From Chromobacterium haemolyticum DSM 19808 (GTDB lineage Bacteria > Pseudomonadota > Gammaproteobacteria > Burkholderiales > Chromobacteriaceae): a stretch of DNA of 62,309 nt. The translations under genes were made by a program, and so were the position numbers. This document shows positions 8,641 to 17,431 of this stretch, in pieces (within the stretch, counting starts at the first letter, position 1; the number at the start of each line of letters is the position of its first letter). Location of the stretch: assembly GCF_000711885.1 (NCBI RefSeq), contig NZ_JONK01000030.1, positions 1-62,309 of the forward strand, read 5' to 3'. The notes beneath the pieces were generated by a model. The model saw only the letters and a list, made by a program, of their open reading frames with translations, was not told where the DNA came from and ran no database searches.

Positions 8641-9339
8641 ATGAGCACCTCTCGCCCCGCGCCCGCCGTCAGCGTGGACATCGTCCTGCTCACCCTGGGC
8701 GCCACCGGCCTGCAAGTGGCGCTGCACCGTCGCCGACATGCCCCCTGCCAACACCAGCTGGCGCTGCCCGGCGGCTATGTGCATGTGGACGAGGACGAAA
8801 GCTGCGAAGCCACCGCCATGCGCGTGTTGCGCGACAAGACCGGGCTGGAGCCACGCTACCTGGAACAGCTGCGCACCTTCGCCGGCCCGCGACGCGATCC
8901 GCGCGGCTGGTCGGTGGCCATCGCCCACGTGGCGCTGATCCCCTTGCAGCAGCTGCGGGACGCCGGCGACGGCGTGTTCCACTTTTACGATGTGGACCAG
9001 TTGCCGGAGCTGGCCTTCGACCACGCGGAGCAGGTGCGGGAAGCGGTACAGCGGGTACGCAACAAGGCCAGCTACTCCACCCTGCCCTGCTGGCTGCTGC
9101 CGGAGCTGTTCACCCTCACCCAGCTTCAGCGCACTTACGAGCAGATCTTTGGCGAAACCGTGTCCCGCGGCACCTTCCGCTCGCGGCTGGGCATCAAGGT
9201 GGCGGACGCCAAGCCCGGCGAATACGCGGACGAGGCCGCCATACTGGAGGCCACCGAAGAATTCCTGGGCGGCAAGCAGCGCCCGGCGCGTCTGTTCCGC
9301 ATCAACCGGCTCAGCCTGTTCAAGCGAGCGCGCTGGTAA
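8641..9339 (+). CDS. nrtR: NrtR-type Nudix-related transcriptional repressor
   Basis: A 232-residue regulator: an N-terminal Nudix-like domain (VDIVLLTLGATGLQVALHRR, LALPGGYVHVDEDES) and a C-terminal winged helix (LFTLTQLQRTYEQIFGETV, RGTFRSRLG). The Nudix box is degenerate: ATAMRVLRDKTGLE lacks the REXXEE core. This fits NrtR proteins, which sense ADP-ribose-type ligands rather than hydrolyse them. Start: the ATG at 8641 with GGAG at 8630; an upstream in-frame extension would run over operator 2. Divergent from prs-nadV with two palindromes in between, it most likely represses that unit and itself. Confidence 0.9.
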   Translation: MSTSRPAPAVSVDIVLLTLGATGLQVALHRRRHAPCQHQLALPGGYVHVDEDESCEATAMRVLRDKTGLEPRYLEQLRTFAGPRRDPRGWSVAIAHVALIPLQQLRDAGDGVFHFYDVDQLPELAFDHAEQVREAVQRVRNKASYSTLPCWLLPELFTLTQLQRTYEQIFGETVSRGTFRSRLGIKVADAKPGEYADEAAILEATEEFLGGKQRPARLFRINRLSLFKRARW

Positions 9340-9356
9340 GCCGGCATCAGACGCGA

Positions 9357-9384
9357 CAACGCCGCGGCCGAAGCCGCGGCGTTG
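9357..9384. terminator. Strong terminator hairpin after nrtR
   Basis: CAACGCCGCGGC (9357-9368) and GCCGCGGCGTTG (9373-9384) form a 12-bp perfect stem with a CGAA tetraloop. It sits 17 bases after the nrtR stop and could also stop transcripts from the convergent receptor gene, which ends at 9501. Confidence 0.75.
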
Positions 9385-9500
9385 ACTCGCTTCCCTGCGC
9401 GCTTAGCGCCGGCTCACGCTCTCGCGAGCCAAGACGGCCCAAGGCGGAAACCACCGCGCAAGCGAAATCCCGCGACGCGCAGCGGATCGCAAGCAGGGCC

Positions 9501-11741
9501 TCAGAACGACAAAGTGCCGGACAGCAGCAAGGTCCGCGGCGCGCCCAGCCCCCCGGACAAGCCGCTGCCGTCGCCGCCGCTCCACGACCCTACCCAGTAA
9601 GCTCGGTTGGCGACGTTCTGCACCGTCGCACGCAGGGTGATTTCCTTGGCCGCCACTTTGGTGGTGTAACGCGCGCCCAGGTCAAACAGGGTGTAGGACG
9701 GCAAGGACAGTTGGTTGTTGTCGCGGACAAAGCGCTCGCCCACGTACTGGGCGTTGCCGGTGGCGGTCAGGCCCGGTAGAGCGGCGATATCGTATTCCAC
9801 GCCCAACTTGGCCATCACCTTGGGCACGCCGGTGGCCTGCTTGCCCAGATGGGCCGGGTCCAGCGCCTTGGTCAGCTCGGCCTTGGTGTAAGACGCGCCG
9901 CCCATCAGGCGCAGGCCGCGGCTGGCCTCGCCCCAGAAGCTCCACTCCAAACCTCGGTTGCGCTGCTCGCCGTACACGCCAAAGACATTGCTGTCCGGGC
10001 TGGTGTAAGCGCTGGGCCGGGCGATCTGGAACAGGCTCAGGTTATGGGTGAGGCCGCCCCAATCCAGCTTGGCGCCCAGTTCATACTGCTCGGTCTGATA
10101 CGGCTGCAGGCTTTCGCCGGCGTTCTTGGCCGTGTCCGGCGCCACGCCGCCCTGGTTCAGACCCTGGATGTAGTTGCCGTAAACCGAGAGCTGGTCCGAT
10201 AGCTTGACCAGCAAGGCAGTGGCCGGGGACCAGCGGCTTTGGTCGTAGTTGGAGGTTTGCGCGCCGGCGGCGTTGTAGTTGCTGCTCTGCACATTCTGAC
10301 GCCGCGTGCCCACTGTCCACTGCACCTTGCCGTCCATGAAGGAGAGGGTGTCCACCAGGGCGATGCTGCCCAGCTTGTCCTCAACGCTCCTGCCCATATA
10401 CCGGAACGTCGGCTTGGGCCCGAAGGACGGCGCATAGTAATTGGTGGTGAAGCTTGGGCCCATTCCATCACGGTAGCTGCGCTCGGAGGTGAAGCGCGTG
10501 GCCGCCAGCGACCACTTATGCTGAATCTTGCCGGTGTCGAAATGACCGCGCACGCCGGCCTCGCCAGATTTCTGCGTGCCCTCGTTCACTAGGCGGTACA
10601 CGCCCCCGCTGAGGTCGCCGGCGTTGTTGAGCAGGGTGGCGCGCGTGATCGTGGCGTCGAAGTCCGCCTTGCGATGGCCATAAGCGCCGTATAGGGTCAG
10701 CGCGTCGCTCAGCTCGTACTCCCCGCGCAGCACGGCCACCTGGGTGGTGTTGGTATTGGTGGCCCAATCCGGCGCAAACTGGTAATCGCCCTTCTTGGGC
10801 GTGGGCACTTGGGTCACTCCCGGGGCGATGGAGAAGATGCCGAAGTAGTTGATGCCGTCCATCTTCTCGCGCTGGCGGTAGAGGTCCAGCGAGACGCGGG
10901 CACGCTCTCCGCGCCAGTCCAGGCCCAGCGAGGCCAGGTTCATGCCCTGTTTCTGCTTGTCCACCGCGGTGTCGCCGTTGCGGTAAACACCGTTGAAGCG
11001 CACGCCCCATTGCTGCTTGTCGCCAAAGCGCCGGCCCACATCCACGTGCACGCCGGGCATATTGTCGGATTCATAAGTCGCGGTGATGGAAGTCAGCGGC
11101 GTGTTGCCCGCGCGCTTGGGCACGATGTTGACGCTGCCGCCCAGGCTCCCTTCAGGCGGCATGCCGTTGAGCAGGGTGGACGGCCCCTTGAGCACTTCCA
11201 CCCGCGCCGCCATTTCGGTGGAGCCGCGCAGATTGGGCGCCATGCCGATCAGGCCGTTGAAGGTGATGTCGTTGGCGGAGGTGGGGAAGCCGCGGATATT
11301 GAATTTCTCGAGGATGGTGCCCTTGCTGGCCACGTGGACCGAGGGATCGGCGGCGCCGATCAGCGCGCCTATCTCGCGCGCTTGCTGATTGGCCACATAG
11401 TCCTCGGTGTAGCTGATGGTGCTGAACGGCGTGTCCATCACGTCCAGATTGCCCAGTACGCCCACTCGGCTATCGGTGGCCAATTGGCCGCCGGCGTAGA
11501 CGCGGCGGCCTTGCACCACCACCGGCTCCAGCCGTTCCGGCGCGCCGTTGCCGGCTTGGGCCTTGGCCGGCGCGGCGTCCGTGCCTTGCGCCAGCGCCGC
11601 CGGCACCACGGCCATGCCGCCAAAGCCCACCAACAGGGCCAGGCGGGTGGCGGAGAGAAGTTTATTCAGCGGGAAGGCGGATTGCGGCGCGAGTCGGCGT
11701 GTAGTTGATATGGGGGAAGCCGACCGTTTCTGACTCAACAT
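9501..11741 (-). CDS. TonB-dependent ferric-siderophore outer-membrane receptor (FatA/BauA-type role)
   Basis: A 746-residue outer-membrane receptor. A long signal region (FPLNKLLSATRLALLVGFGG, cleavage near ALAQG) is followed by a TonB-box-like segment (LEPVVVQGRR). The plug contains KFNIRGFPTSANDITFNG, RVEVLKGPSTLLNGMPPEGS and LGGSVNIVPKRA, all typical of siderophore receptors. The barrel ends with aromatic-terminated strands (LLLSGTLSF). There is no STN signalling domain, so it probably does not itself activate the nearby sigma factor. AGGAA precedes the ATG at 11741 and a Fur-box-like site lies about 75 bases upstream. Context makes it the uptake receptor for the siderophore made here. 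Confidence 0.92.
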   Translation of the reverse strand: MLSQKRSASPISTTRRLAPQSAFPLNKLLSATRLALLVGFGGMAVVPAALAQGTDAAPAKAQAGNGAPERLEPVVVQGRRVYAGGQLATDSRVGVLGNLDVMDTPFSTISYTEDYVANQQAREIGALIGAADPSVHVASKGTILEKFNIRGFPTSANDITFNGLIGMAPNLRGSTEMAARVEVLKGPSTLLNGMPPEGSLGGSVNIVPKRAGNTPLTSITATYESDNMPGVHVDVGRRFGDKQQWGVRFNGVYRNGDTAVDKQKQGMNLASLGLDWRGERARVSLDLYRQREKMDGINYFGIFSIAPGVTQVPTPKKGDYQFAPDWATNTNTTQVAVLRGEYELSDALTLYGAYGHRKADFDATITRATLLNNAGDLSGGVYRLVNEGTQKSGEAGVRGHFDTGKIQHKWSLAATRFTSERSYRDGMGPSFTTNYYAPSFGPKPTFRYMGRSVEDKLGSIALVDTLSFMDGKVQWTVGTRRQNVQSSNYNAAGAQTSNYDQSRWSPATALLVKLSDQLSVYGNYIQGLNQGGVAPDTAKNAGESLQPYQTEQYELGAKLDWGGLTHNLSLFQIARPSAYTSPDSNVFGVYGEQRNRGLEWSFWGEASRGLRLMGGASYTKAELTKALDPAHLGKQATGVPKVMAKLGVEYDIAALPGLTATGNAQYVGERFVRDNNQLSLPSYTLFDLGARYTTKVAAKEITLRATVQNVANRAYWVGSWSGGDGSGLSGGLGAPRTLLLSGTLSF

Positions 11742-11815
11742 CCAAGTTCCTTTCTACGTGAGGAGATTGTTTCACTTCACTATGTATTCCGAAGCAAAGT
11801 GAGAAACCCTCAAAT

Positions 11816-11834
11816 AGAAATGAAAATCATTTTT
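11816..11834. promoter_or_regulatory. Fur-box-like site upstream of the receptor
   Basis: This stretch, with core AATGAAAATCATTTTT, matches 13 of 19 positions of the classical Fur consensus by eye. It lies about 75 bases before the receptor start, so the receptor probably has its own iron-repressed promoter. Confidence 0.6.
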
Positions 11835-11874
11835 GATAGCACATCGTCAAGCCGCCCGCGCCGCGTCCGGTTTA

Positions 11875-12008
11875 GAGCCGCTAACAAAACCGCGCAGCGT
11901 ACCTGAGCCAAGGCGCGCCGACGCAGAAAACGAAGTTTCTGCGAAGCTACAGTACAAGTCGTACGACAAGGAGGCGCAACGCAGGATCAGGGGTTTTGTT
12001 AGCGGGTC
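11875..12008. mobile_element. 134-bp MITE related to the IS5-family element at 61993
   Basis: Terminal inverted repeats GAGCCGCTAACAAAACC (left) and its near-complement ending GGTTTTGTTAGCGGGTC (right) bound the element. It is flanked by a TTA duplication (11872-11874 and 12009-12011). The right end, read inward, is identical over 17 bases to the left end of the IS5-family element at 61993 (GACCCGCTAACAAAACC). There is no coding content. The right TTA copy is also the stop codon of the siderophore-binding protein gene. Confidence 0.82.
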
Positions 12009-12998
12009 TTAACTACGGTAGCCCTTGATCACCTCATCCCCAATCCGGTTCAGGCAGCTCAGGCTGGCCGTGCACAGATACCAGGTTTCGGCGTCGGCAA
12101 AGATCACCTTGCCCTTGCGCCAGGCCTTGGTTTGCCGCAACAGCGGGTTGTCCAGGGTTTTCAGATTCAAGGCCGGACGCCGCTCCATTACCGCGGTGCG
12201 GTCTATCACGTAAAGGATGTCCGGGTCCGCCTGCTGGATGAATTCATTGGAGATGGGCTGGCCGTGCAAGCCGCTGCTGGTTTCGTTGCTGGCCGGCGTC
12301 ACCCCCAGGGTGTCGAAGATGTAACCGTAGCGCGAACGCACGCCGTAGGAGGTAAAGGCCCCGTTGTTGTGCAGCACAATCAACGCCTTTTCCGGACGGC
12401 CGGCGGTCACCTCGCGCACCTGCTTGATCTTGGCGTCGATCTCGCCGGCTTTCTCGCGCGCCAGCGCCTCCTTGCCCAAAATCCGGCCCAGGGTCAGCAA
12501 ATGCTCCTTGGCCGTGTCCAGGGTATGGCCGGGGCGGTTATTGAGGTCGATGTCGTAATGCAGCGTCGGCGCGATGCGGCTCAGCTCCGGGTAGCTTTGC
12601 GCCTGCAGCGGGGAGATCAGGATCAGGTCCGGCTTGAGGGCGTGCAGCCGCTCCAGATTGGGCTGGATGGTGGTGCCCACGTCCATCACCTTGGGGTCCT
12701 GCTCGTACTTCTTCAGGAAGCCTGCCACGTAATCTTTGGAGATGCCCGCCACCGGCGCGCCCAGCTGATCCAGCGCGTCCAGCTCGCTCATGTCGAAGGC
12801 CACCACCCGCTCCGGCCGCTTGTTGATCTGCGTGGTGCCCAGTTCGTGCTTGACGGTGACCGGGGCGTAAGCGGCCTGGGCCGTCGGCGCGGCGGCGGTT
12901 TCGGATGTCGCCTGACGGGCGTCGCAGCCCAGCAGGCCGCCGGCCACGGCCAGCGCCAGCAGGGCCGCGCGCGCGCGCGGCTTCTTATCGTTGCTCAT
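12009..12998 (-). CDS. Siderophore-binding lipoprotein of an ABC importer (FatB/YclQ-like)
   Basis: A 329-residue periplasmic binding lipoprotein. The N-terminus has a lipobox (GGLLGC, Cys at residue 25) followed by an Ala/Thr-rich linker. The binding fold begins VTVKHELGTTQINKRPERVV and continues with PNLERLHALKPDLILISPLQ, TLGRILGKEALA and DPDILYVIDRTA. These are family features of catecholate/mixed-siderophore binders such as FatB, CeuE and YclQ. It overlaps the ATPase gene by 4 bases (ATGA), so translation is coupled. Its stop codon coincides with the target duplication of the MITE, so the insertion left the protein intact or altered only its end. Confidence 0.9.
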   Translation of the reverse strand: MSNDKKPRARAALLALAVAGGLLGCDARQATSETAAAPTAQAAYAPVTVKHELGTTQINKRPERVVAFDMSELDALDQLGAPVAGISKDYVAGFLKKYEQDPKVMDVGTTIQPNLERLHALKPDLILISPLQAQSYPELSRIAPTLHYDIDLNNRPGHTLDTAKEHLLTLGRILGKEALAREKAGEIDAKIKQVREVTAGRPEKALIVLHNNGAFTSYGVRSRYGYIFDTLGVTPASNETSSGLHGQPISNEFIQQADPDILYVIDRTAVMERRPALNLKTLDNPLLRQTKAWRKGKVIFADAETWYLCTASLSCLNRIGDEVIKGYRS

Positions 12999-13777
12999 AC
13001 GGGTTCTCCAGTGGGGGTAGGGTTGAAGTAATTACAGACGAAGCCGCGCTCGCTGGGCAGGATGTCCACGGCCAGGCCGTAGAGGTCGCGCAGCCGCGCC
13101 TGGGTGACCACCTCCGCCACCGGGCCGCTGCCGTGCACCGCGCCCGCCTTCATGGCGACGATGTGGTCCGAGTAATTGGCCGCGAAGTTGATGTCGTGCA
13201 CCACCAGGATCACGGTGCGGCCTTGTTCCTCGCTCAGCCGGCGTATGGCCTGCATGATGTGCACCGCGTGCTTCATGTCCAGGTTGTTGAGCGGCTCGTC
13301 CAGCAGCAGATAATCGGACTGCTGGGCGATGCACATCGCCAAAAAAGCCATCTGCCGCTGGCCGCCGCTAAGCTCGTCCAGATAACGGACGCGCAGCGGT
13401 TCCAGCTCCAGGAAGGCCAGCGCCTCGTCCACCGCGCGGCGGTCGTCCCGGCTCAGCAGGCCCTGGCTGTAGGGAAAGCGGCCGAAGCCCACCAGCTCCT
13501 CCACCGTCAGGCGCAGGCCGATATTGGGGTGCTGACGCAGCGTGGCCACGCGCTTGGCGTAACTGCGCAGCGGGATCCGCTCTATCTCCTCCCCGTCCAT
13601 CAGGATGCGTCCGGCGCTGGGCTTCAACAGCCGGGCGATGGACATCAGCAGCGTGCTCTTGCCGGCCCCGTTGGGGCCGATCAGCGAGGTGACTTGCCGG
13701 GAGGGAAAACTGAGATTGACGTCGCGCAGCACCTGTTTGTCGCCATAGGCCTTGTAGACGCGCTCAAGCGTGATCAT
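12995..13777 (-). CDS. Siderophore ABC importer, ATPase subunit
   Basis: A 260-residue ABC ATPase. Walker A is GPNGAGKS near residue 35, the signature is LSGGQRQMAFLAM, Walker B is YLLLDEPLNNLD, and the switch histidine is in LVVHDINFA. It is of the FepC/YclP class. The gene overlaps both neighbours by 4 bases, the permease upstream and the binding protein downstream. It powers transfer of the iron-siderophore complex across the inner membrane. Confidence 0.94.
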   Translation of the reverse strand: MITLERVYKAYGDKQVLRDVNLSFPSRQVTSLIGPNGAGKSTLLMSIARLLKPSAGRILMDGEEIERIPLRSYAKRVATLRQHPNIGLRLTVEELVGFGRFPYSQGLLSRDDRRAVDEALAFLELEPLRVRYLDELSGGQRQMAFLAMCIAQQSDYLLLDEPLNNLDMKHAVHIMQAIRRLSEEQGRTVILVVHDINFAANYSDHIVAMKAGAVHGSGPVAEVVTQARLRDLYGLAVDILPSERGFVCNYFNPTPTGEPV

Positions 13778-14724
13778 GCATGTCCTCTGCTACGCACCAT
13801 CAGCGCCAGGAAATAGGCGCCGCACACCAGGTTGACCAGGATGCTGACGGTGGTTTTGTAATTGAACAGCTGCTCCACCAGCAGTTGGGCAGCAATAAAA
13901 ATGGCGATGGCGATGGCGCAGGCCATGGGCAGCGTGACCCGGTGCCGGAAAGTCCGCGCCAGCGCGTAAGTGATGTTGGCCACGAAGACGCCCATGAAGG
14001 CGGTGGGCCCCACCAGGCTGGTGGACACCGCCGCCAGCACCACAATCAGCGCCAGCTGCATGCGCACATTGCCGGGGTAATCCACGCCCAGGGAGATCGC
14101 CTGCTCGCGCCCCAGCAGCAGCACGTCCAGCACCGCCAGCCGCCGGCTCACCAGCCAGGCCGCGGCCGCGGTCAGCAGCGCGGCGAACAGCAACGCCCCT
14201 GGCTGAACCCGGTTGAAGGAGGCGTAGCTGAAGCCCTGCAGAATGGCGAACTCGCCCGGGCTGGTCTTGAGCTGGATGAACTGGGTAAAGGTGCCCAGCA
14301 CCATGGTCAGCACCAGGCCGGTCAGCAGCAGCAGATAGAGATCATTGCGCTCCTTGCGGAACAGCGCGCGGTGTATGGCCCAGGAATAAGCCAGCATCAC
14401 CGCGATGGACAGCAGCGCGTTGCCGTGGCGGCCCAGCAGCGCCAGGCTGTGCGCGCCCAGCGCCATCACCAGCAGGGACTGCAGCAGCAGGTAGATCGCC
14501 TCGTAGCCCATGATGGCCGGGGTGAGGATGCGGTTGCCGGTCAGCGTCTGAAAGGTGAGCGCGGACACGGCGATGCAGACCCCGGCCACCACCATCGCCG
14601 CCAGGCGGATCAGCCGGTTGGGAATCACGTAATCAAAATCCAGGCCGGAGCCCAGCAGCAGGAACACGAGCGCCAGCGCCGCCGCCAGCGCCCAGACGCC
14701 GCGGCGGATCAGGGCGTCCCTCAT
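13774..14724 (-). CDS. Siderophore ABC importer, permease subunit (FatC/YclO-like)
   Basis: A 316-residue FecCD-type permease with about nine or ten hydrophobic segments. Family blocks include ALTFQTLTGNRILTPAIMG near the start, then LGREQAISLGVDY and LVGPTAFMGVFVANITYALA. Start: the ATG at 14724 is preferred because GGAAG lies 5 bases upstream and it gives the same 4-base ATGA overlap seen elsewhere in this operon; an ATG at 14736 is the alternative. It pairs with the next permease. Confidence 0.92.
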   Translation of the reverse strand: MRDALIRRGVWALAAALALVFLLLGSGLDFDYVIPNRLIRLAAMVVAGVCIAVSALTFQTLTGNRILTPAIMGYEAIYLLLQSLLVMALGAHSLALLGRHGNALLSIAVMLAYSWAIHRALFRKERNDLYLLLLTGLVLTMVLGTFTQFIQLKTSPGEFAILQGFSYASFNRVQPGALLFAALLTAAAAWLVSRRLAVLDVLLLGREQAISLGVDYPGNVRMQLALIVVLAAVSTSLVGPTAFMGVFVANITYALARTFRHRVTLPMACAIAIAIFIAAQLLVEQLFNYKTTVSILVNLVCGAYFLALMVRSRGHA

Positions 14725-15665
14725 TTGTGCTTCCATAGAATCATCATCAGGAACAGGACGCCGCCCACGCTGCCCGCGGTCAGGCCGATGGGCACTTCAA
14801 ACGGGTAGATCAGCAGGCGGCCCATGATGTCGCAAACCAACATCAACAAGGCGCCGCAAGCGGCGACGATGGGCAGCGTGCGCTGCAGGTTCTCGCCCCA
14901 GCGCAGCGCCACCAGATTGGGAATGACCAGGCCGACAAAGGGAATCGCGCCCACGGTGATAACGGTGGCGGCCACCGTCACCGCCACCAGCACCAGGCCT
15001 AGCGCCGCGGTGGCCGCGTAGCTCAGGCCCAGGCTGGCGGCCATCTCCTCGCCCATGCCCAGCACGGTGAAGCGGTGGGCGTAGCAATAAGCCAGCGCGA
15101 CGATGGGCAGGATCAGGTAGACGATCTCGTAATTGCCTTCGACGATCTTGGAAAAATCGCCCAGCAGCCAGCCCTGCATGCTTTGCAGGATGTTGTGGCG
15201 GTAGGCGTAGAACTCGGCCACGGCGCTGAGCACGCTGCCGTACATCAGCCCTATCACCGGCACCAGCACGGTGTTCTTGAACTGGATGCGGCGGATGATG
15301 GCGATGAAGACCAGGCTGGACGCAAAACAGAAAGCCAGCGCAAACAGCATCCGTCCCAGGTTGTCGGCCTCCGGGACCAGGCTCAGCCCCACCAGAATGC
15401 CCAGCTTGGCCGCGTCCAGCCCGCCTGAGGTGGCCGGCTCCACAAAACGGTTGCGCACGATCTGCTGCAAAATCACCCCGCACACCGACAGCCCCACCCC
15501 CACCAGCAGCAGCGCCGCCAAGCGCGGCAACCGGCTGGCGGTGAGGGTCAGCCAACTGTCGTCGGACAGGGCCAGCGGCCCGGTCCAGGCCATCTGCTTG
15601 GCCCCCACCATCAAAGACAGGCCGCTGCAAGCCAAGAGCAGCAGCGGCAAGGCAAGTCGTTTCAA
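14721..15665 (-). CDS. Siderophore ABC importer, permease subunit (FatD/YclN-like)
   Basis: A 314-residue FecCD-type permease. The start codon appears to be TTG (15665), overlapping the upstream stop as TTGA. Typical blocks: LPRLAALLLVGVGLSVCGVI, NRFVEPATSGGLDAAKLG and VGAIPFVGLVIPNLVALRWG, followed by a hydrophobic C-terminus. With the second permease, ATPase and binding protein it completes a FatBCD-like importer. The rare start may lower its translation relative to the upstream gene. Confidence 0.92.
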   Translation of the reverse strand: MKRLALPLLLLACSGLSLMVGAKQMAWTGPLALSDDSWLTLTASRLPRLAALLLVGVGLSVCGVILQQIVRNRFVEPATSGGLDAAKLGILVGLSLVPEADNLGRMLFALAFCFASSLVFIAIIRRIQFKNTVLVPVIGLMYGSVLSAVAEFYAYRHNILQSMQGWLLGDFSKIVEGNYEIVYLILPIVALAYCYAHRFTVLGMGEEMAASLGLSYAATAALGLVLVAVTVAATVITVGAIPFVGLVIPNLVALRWGENLQRTLPIVAACGALLMLVCDIMGRLLIYPFEVPIGLTAGSVGGVLFLMMILWKHK

Positions 15666-17431
15666 GACACGGCCTCTGCGACGGGCGCCGCGGTGATGCG
15701 CCAGCCCTTGGCGCTTCTGCGCTGCTCCAGGAAATGAGCGTAGAGGCCGGAGCGCGCGCTCAGCTCGGCATGGCTGCCTTGCTCGCGCACCTTGCCGTCC
15801 TCCAACACCACGATCTGGTCCGCCATCTCCACCGTGGACAGCTGGTGGGCGATGACGATCAGAGTGCGTTTGCCGCGCAGCCGCGCCAGCGCCTGGGCGA
15901 TGGCGGCCTGGTTTTCGGTGTCCAGCGCCGCCGTGGCTTCATCCACCAGCAGGATGGGCGCGTCCTTGATCAGCGCGCGCGCAATGGAGATGCGCTGGCG
16001 CTCGCCGCCGGACAAGCGCGCGCCGCCCTCGCCCACCGGGGTATCCAGGCCCTGCGGGAGCCGCTCGATGATTTCCTCCACCCCGGCCAGCCGGGCCGCC
16101 GCCAACACTTCGGCGTCGCTGGCGTCCGGCTTGCCGATGCGGATGTTGTCGCCAATGCTGCCCTGGAACAGATAGGCGTCCTGGAAGATCTGGCTGATCT
16201 GGCCGGCCAGCCGTTCGCTGGACAGATCGCGGACATCCACGCCGCCCACTTTCACCTCGCCTTGGTCCACGTCGAAGAAACGGGCGATCAAGCGCAGCAA
16301 AGTGGTTTTGCCGGAGCCGGACGCGCCCACCAGCGCGGTCATGCTGCCCGGCGCTATGCGCAGGTTGAGCCCGTTCAGCACCGGCGCCTGTTCCGGCCCG
16401 TAGCGGAAGCTCACCCGGTTCAGCTCCACCGAGGCGTCCGCCGGCGCGCCGGAACGGGCCGGTTCCGCCATGGGCGCCACCTCAAACAGCTTGGCCACCG
16501 CCTGCAACTGGCCGCGCGCGCCGCGCAATACCTCGCTGTAGCCGGCCACGTCCAGCAGCGGGTCGATGAAGCGGCTCATCAGCATCAGCGCCACCAGCGC
16601 CGGAATCACCGTGGCCGGGGTCAGGCCCAGGCCGGCGTGGTCGCCCAGCCACAAGGCGGCCACCAGCAACAGCGCGGCGAAGCTGGCCTGCACCGCCCAC
16701 ACATTGAGCACCGAGGACAGCGCCGACAACCGGATCAAATGCCGGCCGGATTGCTGCTGCTGGGCGATGGCCTGCTCCAGAAAACGCGTGCCGCCGCTTT
16801 CGCCGTTAAAGGCGCGCAGCACCGATTGGGCCTGCGCGAACTCCACCATGCGCTGGCTGCTCTGAGCCGTGCTTTGCTGATAAGCCTGGTCAGCGCGCTG
16901 GCTCAGCCGCGCGGTCAGCCCAAACACCAGCAGCAGGCAAGGCAGGCTGGCCAGCCCCACCCAGCCCATCAACGGATTGACGGCGAACAGCGCGCCCAGC
17001 ACCACCACCGGCGTCACCACGCCGACAAACAGCGGGGTGAATACATGGGCCGGCAGCTGGGCCATTTCCATCATGCCCTGAGTGGCGATGTGGTTGAGCC
17101 GGGCGGTGTTGCTCGCGCTGAACCAACCCACCGGCAGGCTGCCAACATGCTCGGCCAGCCGGTGGCGCCCGCCTTGCAGCACGGCGATGCCAACAGCGAT
17201 GCCGGCTTTTTCCACCTTGCGCCGCAGGCCCCAGCACAGCGCCACGCCCAGCGCCTGCGCTGCCAGCCACATGCCGGCCGCGCGCGCCTCGCCGGCCAGC
17301 AAATGGCTAAGCACCGGCGCCAGCAGCACAATGGTCACGCCGCACAGCAGGCTGTAAATCAAGGCCAGCCACGCGTAGCGGCGCAATTTGGCCGCATCGT
17401 CCCCCAGCAGCCGAATAAAAGTTTTCAACAT
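15662..17431 (-). CDS. Half-size ABC transporter, siderophore-associated (YbtQ/IrtB/BarB-like)
   Basis: 589 residues: an N-terminal six-helix membrane domain (about 1-310) and a C-terminal ATPase. Walker A is GASGSGKT, the signature is LSGGERQRISIARA, and Walker B is ILLVDEATAALD. Start: the ATG at 17431 (MLKTFIRLL), overlapping the previous gene by 7 bases; the in-frame extension upstream has no membrane or signal features. With the neighbouring half transporter it probably forms a heterodimer. Relatives work either as importers of iron-siderophores (YbtPQ, IrtAB) or as exporters (BarAB in the acinetobactin locus), and the sequence alone does not decide the direction. Confidence 0.88.
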   Translation of the reverse strand: MLKTFIRLLGDDAAKLRRYAWLALIYSLLCGVTIVLLAPVLSHLLAGEARAAGMWLAAQALGVALCWGLRRKVEKAGIAVGIAVLQGGRHRLAEHVGSLPVGWFSASNTARLNHIATQGMMEMAQLPAHVFTPLFVGVVTPVVVLGALFAVNPLMGWVGLASLPCLLLVFGLTARLSQRADQAYQQSTAQSSQRMVEFAQAQSVLRAFNGESGGTRFLEQAIAQQQQSGRHLIRLSALSSVLNVWAVQASFAALLLVAALWLGDHAGLGLTPATVIPALVALMLMSRFIDPLLDVAGYSEVLRGARGQLQAVAKLFEVAPMAEPARSGAPADASVELNRVSFRYGPEQAPVLNGLNLRIAPGSMTALVGASGSGKTTLLRLIARFFDVDQGEVKVGGVDVRDLSSERLAGQISQIFQDAYLFQGSIGDNIRIGKPDASDAEVLAAARLAGVEEIIERLPQGLDTPVGEGGARLSGGERQRISIARALIKDAPILLVDEATAALDTENQAAIAQALARLRGKRTLIVIAHQLSTVEMADQIVVLEDGKVREQGSHAELSARSGLYAHFLEQRRSAKGWRITAAPVAEAVS

